A program made the position numbers and the translations under genes. Below the pieces are notes generated by a model, which saw nothing but the letters and a program-made list of their open reading frames with translations, was not told where the DNA came from and did no database searches. Below are positions 57,571 through 64,000 of a stretch of 64,000 bases of DNA, in pieces. Origin of the DNA: B30-G6 sp963701385. GTDB taxonomy: Bacteria > Desulfobacterota > Desulfobacteria > Desulfobacterales > B30-G6. The DNA lies in the NCBI GenBank assembly GCA_963701385.1, contig CAVOZW010000005.1, positions 1 through 64,000 of the forward strand, given 5' to 3'. Within the stretch, counting starts at the first letter, position 1, and every line of letters starts with the position of its first letter.

Positions 57571-58545
57571 ATGGTTATAGACGTCCATACGGCTATCATG
57601 CTTTCCGCATTCACCGGTGCCGGTGTCGCCATGGGACTGGGTGCCATCGGTGCAGCCATTGGAGAGGGCTACACCGCCGGCGAGGCCAACACCGCCATTT
57701 CTAGAAACCCAGATATTTCCGGTGACATCTTTAAAAATATGCTGGTGGGACAAGCGGTGGCAGAATCTGCATCGATCTTCGCGCTGGTGGTTGCGATATT
57801 GTTGCTTTTTTTAGATGTGCCGACGGTAAACCTGCTAAATGGCGCTGCCATGACTGGTGCGGGGCTGTGTATGGGTTTTGGTGCGGTTGGCTCGGGTGTG
57901 GGCTCCGGATTTCCAGGCGGGCAGGCCTGCCTGGGCATTTCGCGGCAGCCGGCTGCGGCATCCCGCCTGACGACCGGCATGCTGATCGGCTCTGCCGTGT
58001 GCCAGACACCGGCCATTTTTTCCATGGTCATCGCCCTGATGCTGATATTTATGGATTTCAGCCATCTGCCGCTGGCCCCGACTTGGGCGGCCATTATAGG
58101 TGCAGGGCTGAGCACCGGTCTTGCCGCGATTGGTTCCGGTTACGGTGGTGGACTGGCGGCCGGTGCAAGCTGCGAAGGCATTGCCCGACAACCGGAGTCG
58201 GTGGGGAATGTAACCACGGTAATGCTGGTGGGGCAAGCCGTCGCTCAAACACCTTCCATCTTCGGATTGCTGGTCAGTTTTATCCTCATTTTCAAATCGT
58301 TCCCTGAATCGTACGCCCTGCAATCATCCATGGCCCTGCTGGGCGCAGGCCTTTGTATGGGATTCGGCGGTATTGGACCGGGTATCGGTAACGGCATGGC
58401 TGCCGAAGGAGCCGTCAGATGGGTCGCCCGCAATGTGGAGAACGCCGGTGAGCTCATGCGGATCATGCTGGTGGGTCAGGCGGTCTCTCAGTCGACGGCC
58501 ATTTATGCCATGGTGGTGTCGTTGGTGTTGATATTTGTTGTTTAG
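57571..58545 (+). CDS. Four-hairpin fused c subunit with only one carboxylate site
   Basis: 324 residues, four tandem c-type hairpins of about 80 each (eight helices). Hairpin 1 has the two-carboxylate sodium-type site: E32 in AIGEGYTAG, E65-S66 in GQAVAESAS. At the matching places, hairpin 2 has S112 and Q145-T146 (GSAVCQTPA), hairpin 3 has G193 and Q226-T227, and hairpin 4 has N274 and Q307-S308. The repeats keep the Gly-rich first helix, the R-N/Q-P-type loop and the 80-81-residue period, so all four should pack into a ring. One ion site per eight helices is the V-type proteolipid idea taken further. Normal bacterial c subunits are about 80 residues. Confidence 0.93.
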   Translation: MVIDVHTAIMLSAFTGAGVAMGLGAIGAAIGEGYTAGEANTAISRNPDISGDIFKNMLVGQAVAESASIFALVVAILLLFLDVPTVNLLNGAAMTGAGLCMGFGAVGSGVGSGFPGGQACLGISRQPAAASRLTTGMLIGSAVCQTPAIFSMVIALMLIFMDFSHLPLAPTWAAIIGAGLSTGLAAIGSGYGGGLAAGASCEGIARQPESVGNVTTVMLVGQAVAQTPSIFGLLVSFILIFKSFPESYALQSSMALLGAGLCMGFGGIGPGIGNGMAAEGAVRWVARNVENAGELMRIMLVGQAVSQSTAIYAMVVSLVLIFVV

Positions 58546-58574
58546 CTTTAATGGGTAAGTGATGAACTTTTATA

Positions 58575-58622
58575 GCGGCGAAGCCGCATAGGATAAACGT
58601 GCAGGGCACGTTTATAAGGAGG
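58575..58622 (+). promoter_or_regulatory. Two hairpins abutting the ribosome site of the single c gene
   Basis: GCGGC-GAA-GCCGC at 58575-58587, then a perfect 10-bp stem ATAAACGTGC-AGG-GCACGTTTAT at 58593-58615, followed with no gap by AAGGAGG at 58616-58622. This could stabilise a processed 3' message or tune c translation relative to the upstream fused gene. Confidence 0.55.
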
Positions 58623-58629
58623 TAGGACA

Positions 58630-58878
58630 ATGGCTATTGAAGGTGTTGATATTGTAAAAGCCGCGGCTTTCTTGGGCGCAGGAATTTCCATGGGGCTGGG
58701 CGCCATTGGACCGGGCGTTGGGGAGGGAATGGTGGCAGCCAAGGCGTGTGAAGCCATCGGCAAGAATCCACGGGAGGCGGGATTGTTGACCCGGACCATG
58801 CTGGTGGGGCAGGCCGTGTCCGAGTCCACCGGCATCTATTCTTTGGTTATCGCGTTGCTGCTGCTGTTTGTGGTTTAG
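58630..58878 (+). CDS. atpE: ATP synthase F0 subunit c, single hairpin, sodium type
   Basis: 82 residues with two helices. FLGAGISMGLGAIGPGVGEG carries E32; the second helix GQAVSESTGIYSLVIALLLLF carries E65, S66, T67. E32 plus E65 is the two-carboxylate motif known from sodium-driven rotors such as that of Fusobacterium, and S66 matches the sodium ligand of Ilyobacter-type c subunits. AAGGAGG is a very strong ribosome site, as expected for the most abundant F0 part. It follows the fused four-hairpin gene at 84 bases. Confidence 0.95.
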   Translation: MAIEGVDIVKAAAFLGAGISMGLGAIGPGVGEGMVAAKACEAIGKNPREAGLLTRTMLVGQAVSESTGIYSLVIALLLLFVV

Positions 58879-58994
58879 CCCGTCAGGCAAAAAGTGGATA
58901 AGCTTTTGGCAACGGTAGCGCCGACATCGCGTTTCAGACTATCGTTCCCAAAAATTTATTGTTTGAGCGTTCCTTTACTTTAATACGCTATCCT

Positions 58995-59450
58995 ATGCAG
59001 ATAATAAGTAACATAGCACTCATCAGTATCAATGAGACCCTGTTGGTTCAACTGATCTCTTTCTTGATTTTTCTTTTCATAATCAATCGGGTCATGATTC
59101 GACCGCTGCGGGATACCATGGCGGAAAGGGACAACTTCATTCAAATAGTCCGGGAGGATATTCTCGATTCAAGGAAAGCGCTCGAGGAGATCGTCGATGA
59201 ATCACACCAGGAGGAAAAAGAGATTCGCCAGGCGGCTCTCAAGGTTGCTGCCGAGATGGAATCCTTTGGGAATCATCAAGCCCAAGACATCATTGCTTCG
59301 GTTAGAGACGAAATGGCCGCCATGAAAAGACAAACACAGGACGAAATTGAGCACCTTCTTGCCCAGGCCATGACGTCCGTAGAAAAAGAAGCCGCGGTCC
59401 TTTCGGTTTCCATTATGGAAAAAATCCTGGATCGGAAGGTGATACCATGA
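58995..59450 (+). CDS. ATP synthase F0 subunit b' (peripheral stalk)
   Basis: 151 residues from the ATG at 58995; a TTG at 58959 is an alternative. One N-terminal helix (ETLLVQLISFLIFLFIINRVMI) with RPLRDTMAERD after it, then a long charged coiled coil to the end. This is the b/b' layout, here the form without a signal peptide. It overlaps the next gene by 4 bases (ATGA), so both stalk proteins are made together. Confidence 0.88.
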   Translation: MQIISNIALISINETLLVQLISFLIFLFIINRVMIRPLRDTMAERDNFIQIVREDILDSRKALEEIVDESHQEEKEIRQAALKVAAEMESFGNHQAQDIIASVRDEMAAMKRQTQDEIEHLLAQAMTSVEKEAAVLSVSIMEKILDRKVIP

Positions 59451-60043
59451 TTCCGGCGGCTTTGAAAAACAGGAAAAACATTCCCTGGTGGATGCTTTGC
59501 ATGGTCATGCTGGTGACAGCCTCAGAGGCCATGGGTGCAGATACATCGATCAACTGGCGGCCGACCTACGACCTGGTGATGCGTTGGCTCAACTTCGGGA
59601 TTCTGATCGTGCTATTTTTCAGATATGCCCGTAAGCCCTTGGCAGCCTTTTTAAATGGAAAATCAAGGCAGATCCAAGAAAACATCAAAAAGATTGAAGA
59701 AGAAAAAGAGGCAATCAAGGTACGCATCAGTGAACTGCTGAAGGAGCGCAAGGCGGGACGCGAGCACCTGCAGCGGGTAAGGGAAAAAGTCATTTCCCAG
59801 GGTGAGCTGAAAAAACAGGCCATCATCGATGATGCCAGAAATGAGAGCCGTCTGTTATTGGCAAGTGCCCAACGGAAGATCGAGCATGAGATAACGTCCG
59901 CGCGCGAGACACTGAAACGTGAAATCGTTGACCAGGCCGTTGATCTGGCTATTCAAAAACTCCCCCAATTGATGACCGATCAGGATACCCAGAACAGTCT
60001 CAAGGCGTATCTTGACGGGATTCATTCCCTGTCCAAACCCTGA
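59447..60043 (+). CDS. atpF: ATP synthase F0 subunit b (peripheral stalk)
   Basis: 198 residues. A hydrophobic N-terminal segment (WWMLCMVMLVTASEAMGA) looks like a signal peptide, as in other deltaproteobacterial b subunits. The membrane helix LVMRWLNFGILIVLFFRYARKPL follows, then a long coiled coil ending AIQKLPQLMTDQDTQNSLKAYL. It holds F1 to F0. It is the last gene of the operon: no delta, alpha, gamma, beta or epsilon gene follows, so F1 is encoded elsewhere. Confidence 0.9.
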   Translation: MIPAALKNRKNIPWWMLCMVMLVTASEAMGADTSINWRPTYDLVMRWLNFGILIVLFFRYARKPLAAFLNGKSRQIQENIKKIEEEKEAIKVRISELLKERKAGREHLQRVREKVISQGELKKQAIIDDARNESRLLLASAQRKIEHEITSARETLKREIVDQAVDLAIQKLPQLMTDQDTQNSLKAYLDGIHSLSKP

Positions 60044-60109
60044 CACTCCCTTTCCGCCGGTTATGGTTAATACAGGCATCCGATGCCTGCATATAGCAGG
60101 TTTTTGGGG

Positions 60110-61135
60110 TTAACGCAGAATAAATCCGTCCTTCAAAGGATCGTTCGGGTCAATGAGAAATTCGTGCTTGCCGGTGATATGAGAGGTGCCTTCCACTTCC
60201 GGAATAATGGCTTGATGCGGCCCATAGGGCACCTCTTTCAATACCCTGCCGGAGAATGTCGTTCCGATAATGCTTTCGATCACCAAGGGTTGATCGATAC
60301 CGACATCTCCTTTGGCATAATGAAGGGCCAGCCTGGCGCTGACGCCGGTCCCGGTGGGACTTCTGTCCACTTCCCCTTCGGCAAAAATGCAGACATTGCT
60401 GCTGTGGGCACCATCTACTCTAGGAGGGCCTACAAAGATGGTGCCGTACAAAAAGCTCAGGTCCTTTTCAAAGGGATGGACCACGGAACGGGCTGCCATG
60501 ATGGCTCGCTTGATGGCCATGCCTTTTTCAATCAGTTTCGTTGCATCCTCGGGTTTGGTCGTTAGCCCCACATCCGCGGCCCGGACAAAGGCATAAAACG
60601 CGCCGCCGTAGGCAATCTCATATGGGACGCTTCCCATACCGGGTATGTCGATGGCCTCGCCTGCGCAGAGAACAAAAGACGGCACGTTTTCGAAGCGTAC
60701 TTTTTGTACAAACCCGTCCTGCACATTGGCGTAGGCTATGATCCTGCCGGCGGGTGAATCGATTACGACCTTTGTTTCCGGCGATTTCATGGGAACCAGG
60801 CCTGTTTCCACCACCACTTTGGTGATGCCGATGATACCGTGCCCGCACATGCTGCTGAACCCCTCGTTGTGAAGAAACAGGACACCAAAGTCGGCGCCAT
60901 CGCTAACAGGCGGCGTTACGATGCAGCCATACATGTCGGCATGCCCTCTCGGTTCCCACATGAGCGAGGTTCGCAGATGATCAAAATGGGTTTTCACATA
61001 ACGCCTCATTTCGAGAATTGAATTCCCTTTCAGAGCCGGGAAACCAGAGGTGATAACCCGGAAGGGTTCACCCGCTGTGTGGGTGTCGATGGTGGTGATT
61101 CTGGTCCAGTGCTTCGGCGGCTGCCAGTCTTTCAA
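60110..61135 (-). CDS. Proline racemase family, Cys/Thr type (trans-3-hydroxy-L-proline dehydratase-like)
   Basis: 341 residues from a TTG start with GGGAG 7 bases upstream. The family starts RITTIDTHTAGEPFRVITSG. The first catalytic residue is Cys in FSSMCGHGIIG, and the second motif is DRSPTGTGVSARLALHY, with Thr where racemases and 4-hydroxyproline epimerases have Cys. The Cys/Thr pair is the mark of trans-3-hydroxy-L-proline dehydratase, which yields pyrroline-2-carboxylate. That product is reduced to proline by ornithine-cyclodeaminase-family enzymes, one of which is at 8671-9648. It is followed upstream by a dipeptide transporter on the same strand. Confidence 0.85.
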   Translation of the reverse strand: MKDWQPPKHWTRITTIDTHTAGEPFRVITSGFPALKGNSILEMRRYVKTHFDHLRTSLMWEPRGHADMYGCIVTPPVSDGADFGVLFLHNEGFSSMCGHGIIGITKVVVETGLVPMKSPETKVVIDSPAGRIIAYANVQDGFVQKVRFENVPSFVLCAGEAIDIPGMGSVPYEIAYGGAFYAFVRAADVGLTTKPEDATKLIEKGMAIKRAIMAARSVVHPFEKDLSFLYGTIFVGPPRVDGAHSSNVCIFAEGEVDRSPTGTGVSARLALHYAKGDVGIDQPLVIESIIGTTFSGRVLKEVPYGPHQAIIPEVEGTSHITGKHEFLIDPNDPLKDGFILR

Positions 61136-61168
61136 AGGTTTTCTCCCTGATAACAGCGTTCATTGATG

Positions 61169-62167
61169 TTATTGGCCGACGGTCCCTGCAAAAAAGCAGG
61201 ATACCCTGTGATCTTTTTCTATTTCGTTGAGGGGTGGTTCCTGGGTAAGGCAGACATCTTTAGCATAAAGACAACGCGTGTGAAAGCGGCACCCTTTGGG
61301 CGGATCGATGGGGCTGGGAACATCCCCCTTCAGGATAATTCGATTTCGTTTCATGGTTGGATCCGGCGCAGGGGAGGCGGACAGTAAGGCCTGGGTATAG
61401 GGATGCAGGGGTCTCCGGTAAAGTTTTTCACTGTCGGCGAGCTCCACGATTTTACCCAGGTACATAACGGCGACACGATCGCTGATGTGTTCGACAACGC
61501 TCAGGTCGTGGGAAATGAACAGGTATGTCAAATTGAATTCTTCCTGTAGATCCTGGAACAGATTGATGACCTGTGCCTGGATCGAAACATCGAGCGCTGA
61601 TACGGCTTCATCACAGATAATGAGCTGGGGATTGAGTGCCAGGGCCCGGGCAACACCGATTCGCTGGCGTTGTCCGCCTGAAAACTGGTGCGGGTAGCGA
61701 CGCATGTGTTCTTGTTTCAGTCCCACGACCTCCAAGAGTTCCAACACCCTGGCGTCTCGTTCTCTGCGGTTTCCGACGCCGTGGACCAGGAGGGGCTCTC
61801 CGATGATATGGGCAACCGTTTTCCTCGGGTTCAACGAAGAAAATGGGTCCTGAAAGACGATCTGCATCTCACTTCGCAGATTGCGGACCTGTGCAGGACT
61901 GTAATCGAGAATGTTCTCATCGTTGAAATAGACGGCACCGGCAGTGGGTTCTTCCAGCCTCACAATGGCGCGACCCAGGGTCGACTTGCCGCATCCGGAC
62001 TCACCTACGAGGCCCAGGGTTTCCCCCTTGTTAATTGATATGTCGACACCGTCCACGGCTTTGACGGATGCAATTTCCTTGAGAAACACGCCCCCCAGAA
62101 TCGGATAATGCTTTACCAGACCCTCAGCTCGCAAAAGCGGTTTGGTAGTGGAAGCGGCATCATGCAT
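61169..62167 (-). CDS. Dipeptide/oligopeptide ABC transporter ATPase (DppF/OppF-like)
   Basis: 332 residues from the ATG at 62167, which overlaps the dppD-like gene by 8 bases; the longer open frame upstream lies inside that gene. Walker A GESGCGKST, signature FSGGQRQRIGVARAL, Walker B LIICDEAVSALDVS, H-loop ISHDLSVVEHISD, and the C-terminal oligopeptide-transporter box with Cys residues (GCRFHTRCLYAKDVC). It drives peptide or related-nutrient uptake. Confidence 0.92.
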   Translation of the reverse strand: MHDAASTTKPLLRAEGLVKHYPILGGVFLKEIASVKAVDGVDISINKGETLGLVGESGCGKSTLGRAIVRLEEPTAGAVYFNDENILDYSPAQVRNLRSEMQIVFQDPFSSLNPRKTVAHIIGEPLLVHGVGNRRERDARVLELLEVVGLKQEHMRRYPHQFSGGQRQRIGVARALALNPQLIICDEAVSALDVSIQAQVINLFQDLQEEFNLTYLFISHDLSVVEHISDRVAVMYLGKIVELADSEKLYRRPLHPYTQALLSASPAPDPTMKRNRIILKGDVPSPIDPPKGCRFHTRCLYAKDVCLTQEPPLNEIEKDHRVSCFFAGTVGQ

Positions 62168-63137
62168 ATTTAAGACACCTCGCCGTGTGATTTTTCCCGA
62201 CATTGTATTGGTGGGGAGAGATTTTTCGACAGTCGGCAAACACATCCGGGCATCGGTCACTGAAGTAGCAACCTTCCGGGAGGTTAAAAAGAGACGGAAC
62301 CACACCTGAAATGGTTGCTAGACGCCTGGTTTTCTTTTTTCTTCCTAGAATGGGAATCGACGCCAGGAGGCCGACGGTATATGGGTGTTTCGGGCTCAGA
62401 AAAAGGGTCTCGGCACTTGCGTACTCCACAATGCGACCGGCATACATGACCGCTACATTTTGGGCCATCTCGGCGATGACCCCCAGATCGTGGGTGATAA
62501 AGAGTATAGAGGCGCCTGTATCGGTTTTAAGCTTGTTCATCAGGTCGAGTATTTGCGCTTGAATGGTTACATCCAGTGCCGTTGTAGGCTCGTCTGCAAT
62601 CATCATTTTGGGGTTGCAGGCCAGCGCCATGGCGATCATGACCCGTTGCCGCATACCACCGCTCATCTGGTGGGGGTATTCATCCAGTCGTTGTTCCGCG
62701 GCAGGGATACCGACGCGGTGAAACATATCCACCACACGGTTGCGGGTTTCTTTTGCCGATATTTTTTTGTGTAGACGAATCACCTCGCCCACCTGGTCCC
62801 CCACGGAAAATACCGGGTTGAGGGAGGTCATGGGTTCTTGAAAAATCATGGATATCTGGTTGCCCCTGATTTTTCGCATCTGTCTTTCAGAATACGAAAG
62901 CAGGTCTCTGCCATTGAAATTGATTTGCCCACCAACGATTTTACCGGGGGGATCCGGTATCAGTTGAATGATGGAATGGGCAGTCACGCTTTTACCACAT
63001 CCGGACTCTCCAACCAGACCCAGCGTCTGGCCTGCTTTGATGGTGAGGCTTACATCGTTGACAGCTTTTGCCACCTGGCCCCTGACGAAAAAATGGGTCT
63101 GTAACTGAACGATATCTAATAGCGGGGTATCCGGCAT
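62160..63137 (-). CDS. Dipeptide/oligopeptide ABC transporter ATPase (DppD/OppD-like)
   Basis: 325 residues. Walker A GESGCGKSV, signature MSGGMRQRVMIAMAL, Walker B MMIADEPTTALDVT, H-loop ITHDLGVIAEMA, and the C-terminal GCYFSDRCPDVFADC, a Cys box that binds a 4Fe-4S cluster in some family members. It pairs with the DppF-like ATPase. It is 5 bases after the permease gene. Confidence 0.92.
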   Translation of the reverse strand: MPDTPLLDIVQLQTHFFVRGQVAKAVNDVSLTIKAGQTLGLVGESGCGKSVTAHSIIQLIPDPPGKIVGGQINFNGRDLLSYSERQMRKIRGNQISMIFQEPMTSLNPVFSVGDQVGEVIRLHKKISAKETRNRVVDMFHRVGIPAAEQRLDEYPHQMSGGMRQRVMIAMALACNPKMMIADEPTTALDVTIQAQILDLMNKLKTDTGASILFITHDLGVIAEMAQNVAVMYAGRIVEYASAETLFLSPKHPYTVGLLASIPILGRKKKTRRLATISGVVPSLFNLPEGCYFSDRCPDVFADCRKISPHQYNVGKNHTARCLKYA

Positions 63138-63142
63138 TCGAT

Positions 63143-64000
63143 TTAGTCTCTCAGGCGGGGGTCAAGTGCATCCCTGAGACCGTCTCCAAAAAGGTTGAAA
63201 CCAAGAACGGCCAACAGGATGGCAATGCCCGGCAAAGTCATTACCCAGGAAGCCCTGAGTATCAGGGAGCGGCTTCGTGCGATCATGGCGCCCCATTCCG
63301 GTGTAGGTGGTTGCGCACCGAGTCCCAGAAAACTCAAGGCGGCGGCATCGAGAATAGCCGATGCAAACGACAAGGTGGTCTGGACGATAAGAGGACCCAG
63401 ACAGTTCGGCAAAATGGTTAGAAATATGATGCGCATGTCTCTGGCACCGATGGATCGGGCTGCCGTAACATAATCTTTCCCACACTCCTCCAGGACGCTC
63501 CCTCGAACAATACGTGCAAATCGCGGAACATAGGTGATGCCGATGGCCAGCATGGCATTCTGGAGACTGGGCCCCAGGTAGGCCACAACAACGATGGCCA
63601 GAAGCAGGTATGGGAATGCCAGAATAATATCCATGATGCGCATGATGATGCTGTCCAGCGTCCCTTTATAGTAACCGGCCAGTGATCCGAGGAATGTCCC
63701 CAGAGAAAATGCCAGGCCGACACTGAAAACAGAAACCATCAGCGAGACACGTGCGCCGTAGATTAGCCTGGAGAGGATGTCGCGACCCAGGTCGTCGGTC
63801 CCCAGGAAATTCTTTGTTGTCCCGTTTTCGTGCCACAAAGGGGGTTTGAGCTGATCATACAGTGAGGTTTCGTTAGGGTTGTGCGGACTCAGCAAGGGAG
63901 CAAAAATAGCGGTTGCAATAAAAAGAGAAACGAGCAGCAGACCAGCCACAGCAGTCTTGTTGCGCCAGAGTTGCGACAATTGGTCGAGAAACGGATGCCG
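63143..64000 (-). CDS. Dipeptide/oligopeptide ABC permease (DppC-like), 5' end outside window
   Basis: At least 285 residues. The frame runs open to the window edge (RHPFLDQLSQLWRNKTAVAG...), so the true start lies beyond 64000. After the first helix comes the DppC N-terminal loop (APLLSPHNPNETSLYDQLKPP, GTDDLGRDILSRLIYGARVSL); the EAA motif region is GAQPPTPEWGAMIARSRSL. The C-terminus ends LFGDGLRDALDPRLRD, standard for DppC. The partner permease and binding protein should lie further upstream, outside the window. Confidence 0.92.
   Translation of the reverse strand, partial: RHPFLDQLSQLWRNKTAVAGLLLVSLFIATAIFAPLLSPHNPNETSLYDQLKPPLWHENGTTKNFLGTDDLGRDILSRLIYGARVSLMVSVFSVGLAFSLGTFLGSLAGYYKGTLDSIIMRIMDIILAFPYLLLAIVVVAYLGPSLQNAMLAIGITYVPRFARIVRGSVLEECGKDYVTAARSIGARDMRIIFLTILPNCLGPLIVQTTLSFASAILDAAALSFLGLGAQPPTPEWGAMIARSRSLILRASWVMTLPGIAILLAVLGFNLFGDGLRDALDPRLRD

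Noticed and set aside
1..64000. CRISPR array, tRNA or rRNA genes, prophage
   Set aside because: No regularly spaced repeats, no cloverleaf or rRNA-like segments and no phage structural genes were found on reading through both strands by eye; a tRNAscan or Infernal run would be decisive.

Overview
The window reads as chromosomal DNA of an anaerobic deltaproteobacterium, most likely a marine-type sulfate reducer of the Desulfobacterota. This is inferred from gene content: a tungsten/molybdenum aldehyde ferredoxin oxidoreductase, two complete branched-chain amino-acid (Liv) ABC transporters, tandem universal stress proteins, an F0 operon kept apart from F1, and a sodium-type c subunit. No rRNA or tRNA gene was seen, and species was not determined.

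Layout. 1-7111: the remains of an insertion sequence abut a small membrane ORF and a 2208-residue RHS/YD-repeat surface protein with Ig-like, NHL and RHS-core modules. 7465-18001: amino-acid catabolism, with RidA, a YbaK-type deacylase, an ornithine-cyclodeaminase-family enzyme, two FAD amino-acid oxidoreductases and a Liv transporter (livG-K-H-M-F). 18069-24669: an RND efflux pair followed 12 bases later by an AOR-family oxidoreductase and a ThiS/MoaD-like sulfur carrier that overlaps it by 4 bases. 24819-35162: mixed genes, including a stand-alone CBM48 protein, PA14 lipoprotein, selenocysteine-lyase-like enzyme, CoA transferase, Cfa synthase, a gutted acyl-CoA synthetase and nicotinate phosphoribosyltransferase. 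35245-40103: a second Liv transporter on the minus strand, with a strong promoter and an attenuator after livK.

40396-45030: NAD kinase, an MCE/Mla-type lipid transporter and an LPP20-like protein, all broken by single-base shifts. Eleven such shifts fall in 3.7 kb and all have the same +1 sense, so this is probably a patch of poor sequence rather than true gene decay. 45044-55964: SAM-cycle genes (ahcY, metK), a cytidylate-kinase-like protein, two double-Usp proteins flanking a response regulator and a triple-PAS histidine kinase, and an NhaD-type antiporter. 56240-60043: an F0 operon (atpZ-like, atpI, a, c, c, b', b). 60110-64000: a proline-racemase-family enzyme with a Cys/Thr active-site pair (trans-3-hydroxy-L-proline dehydratase type) and a dipeptide ABC transporter running off the window end.

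The most unusual feature is in the F0 operon. One c gene encodes four fused hairpins (324 aa) in which only the first keeps the ion-binding glutamate (E65, with E32). The other three carry glutamine there (Q145, Q226, Q307). Immediately downstream is a normal single-hairpin c gene with the two-carboxylate E32/E65/S66 sodium-type site. This suggests a rotor that mixes V-type-like and F-type c subunits.
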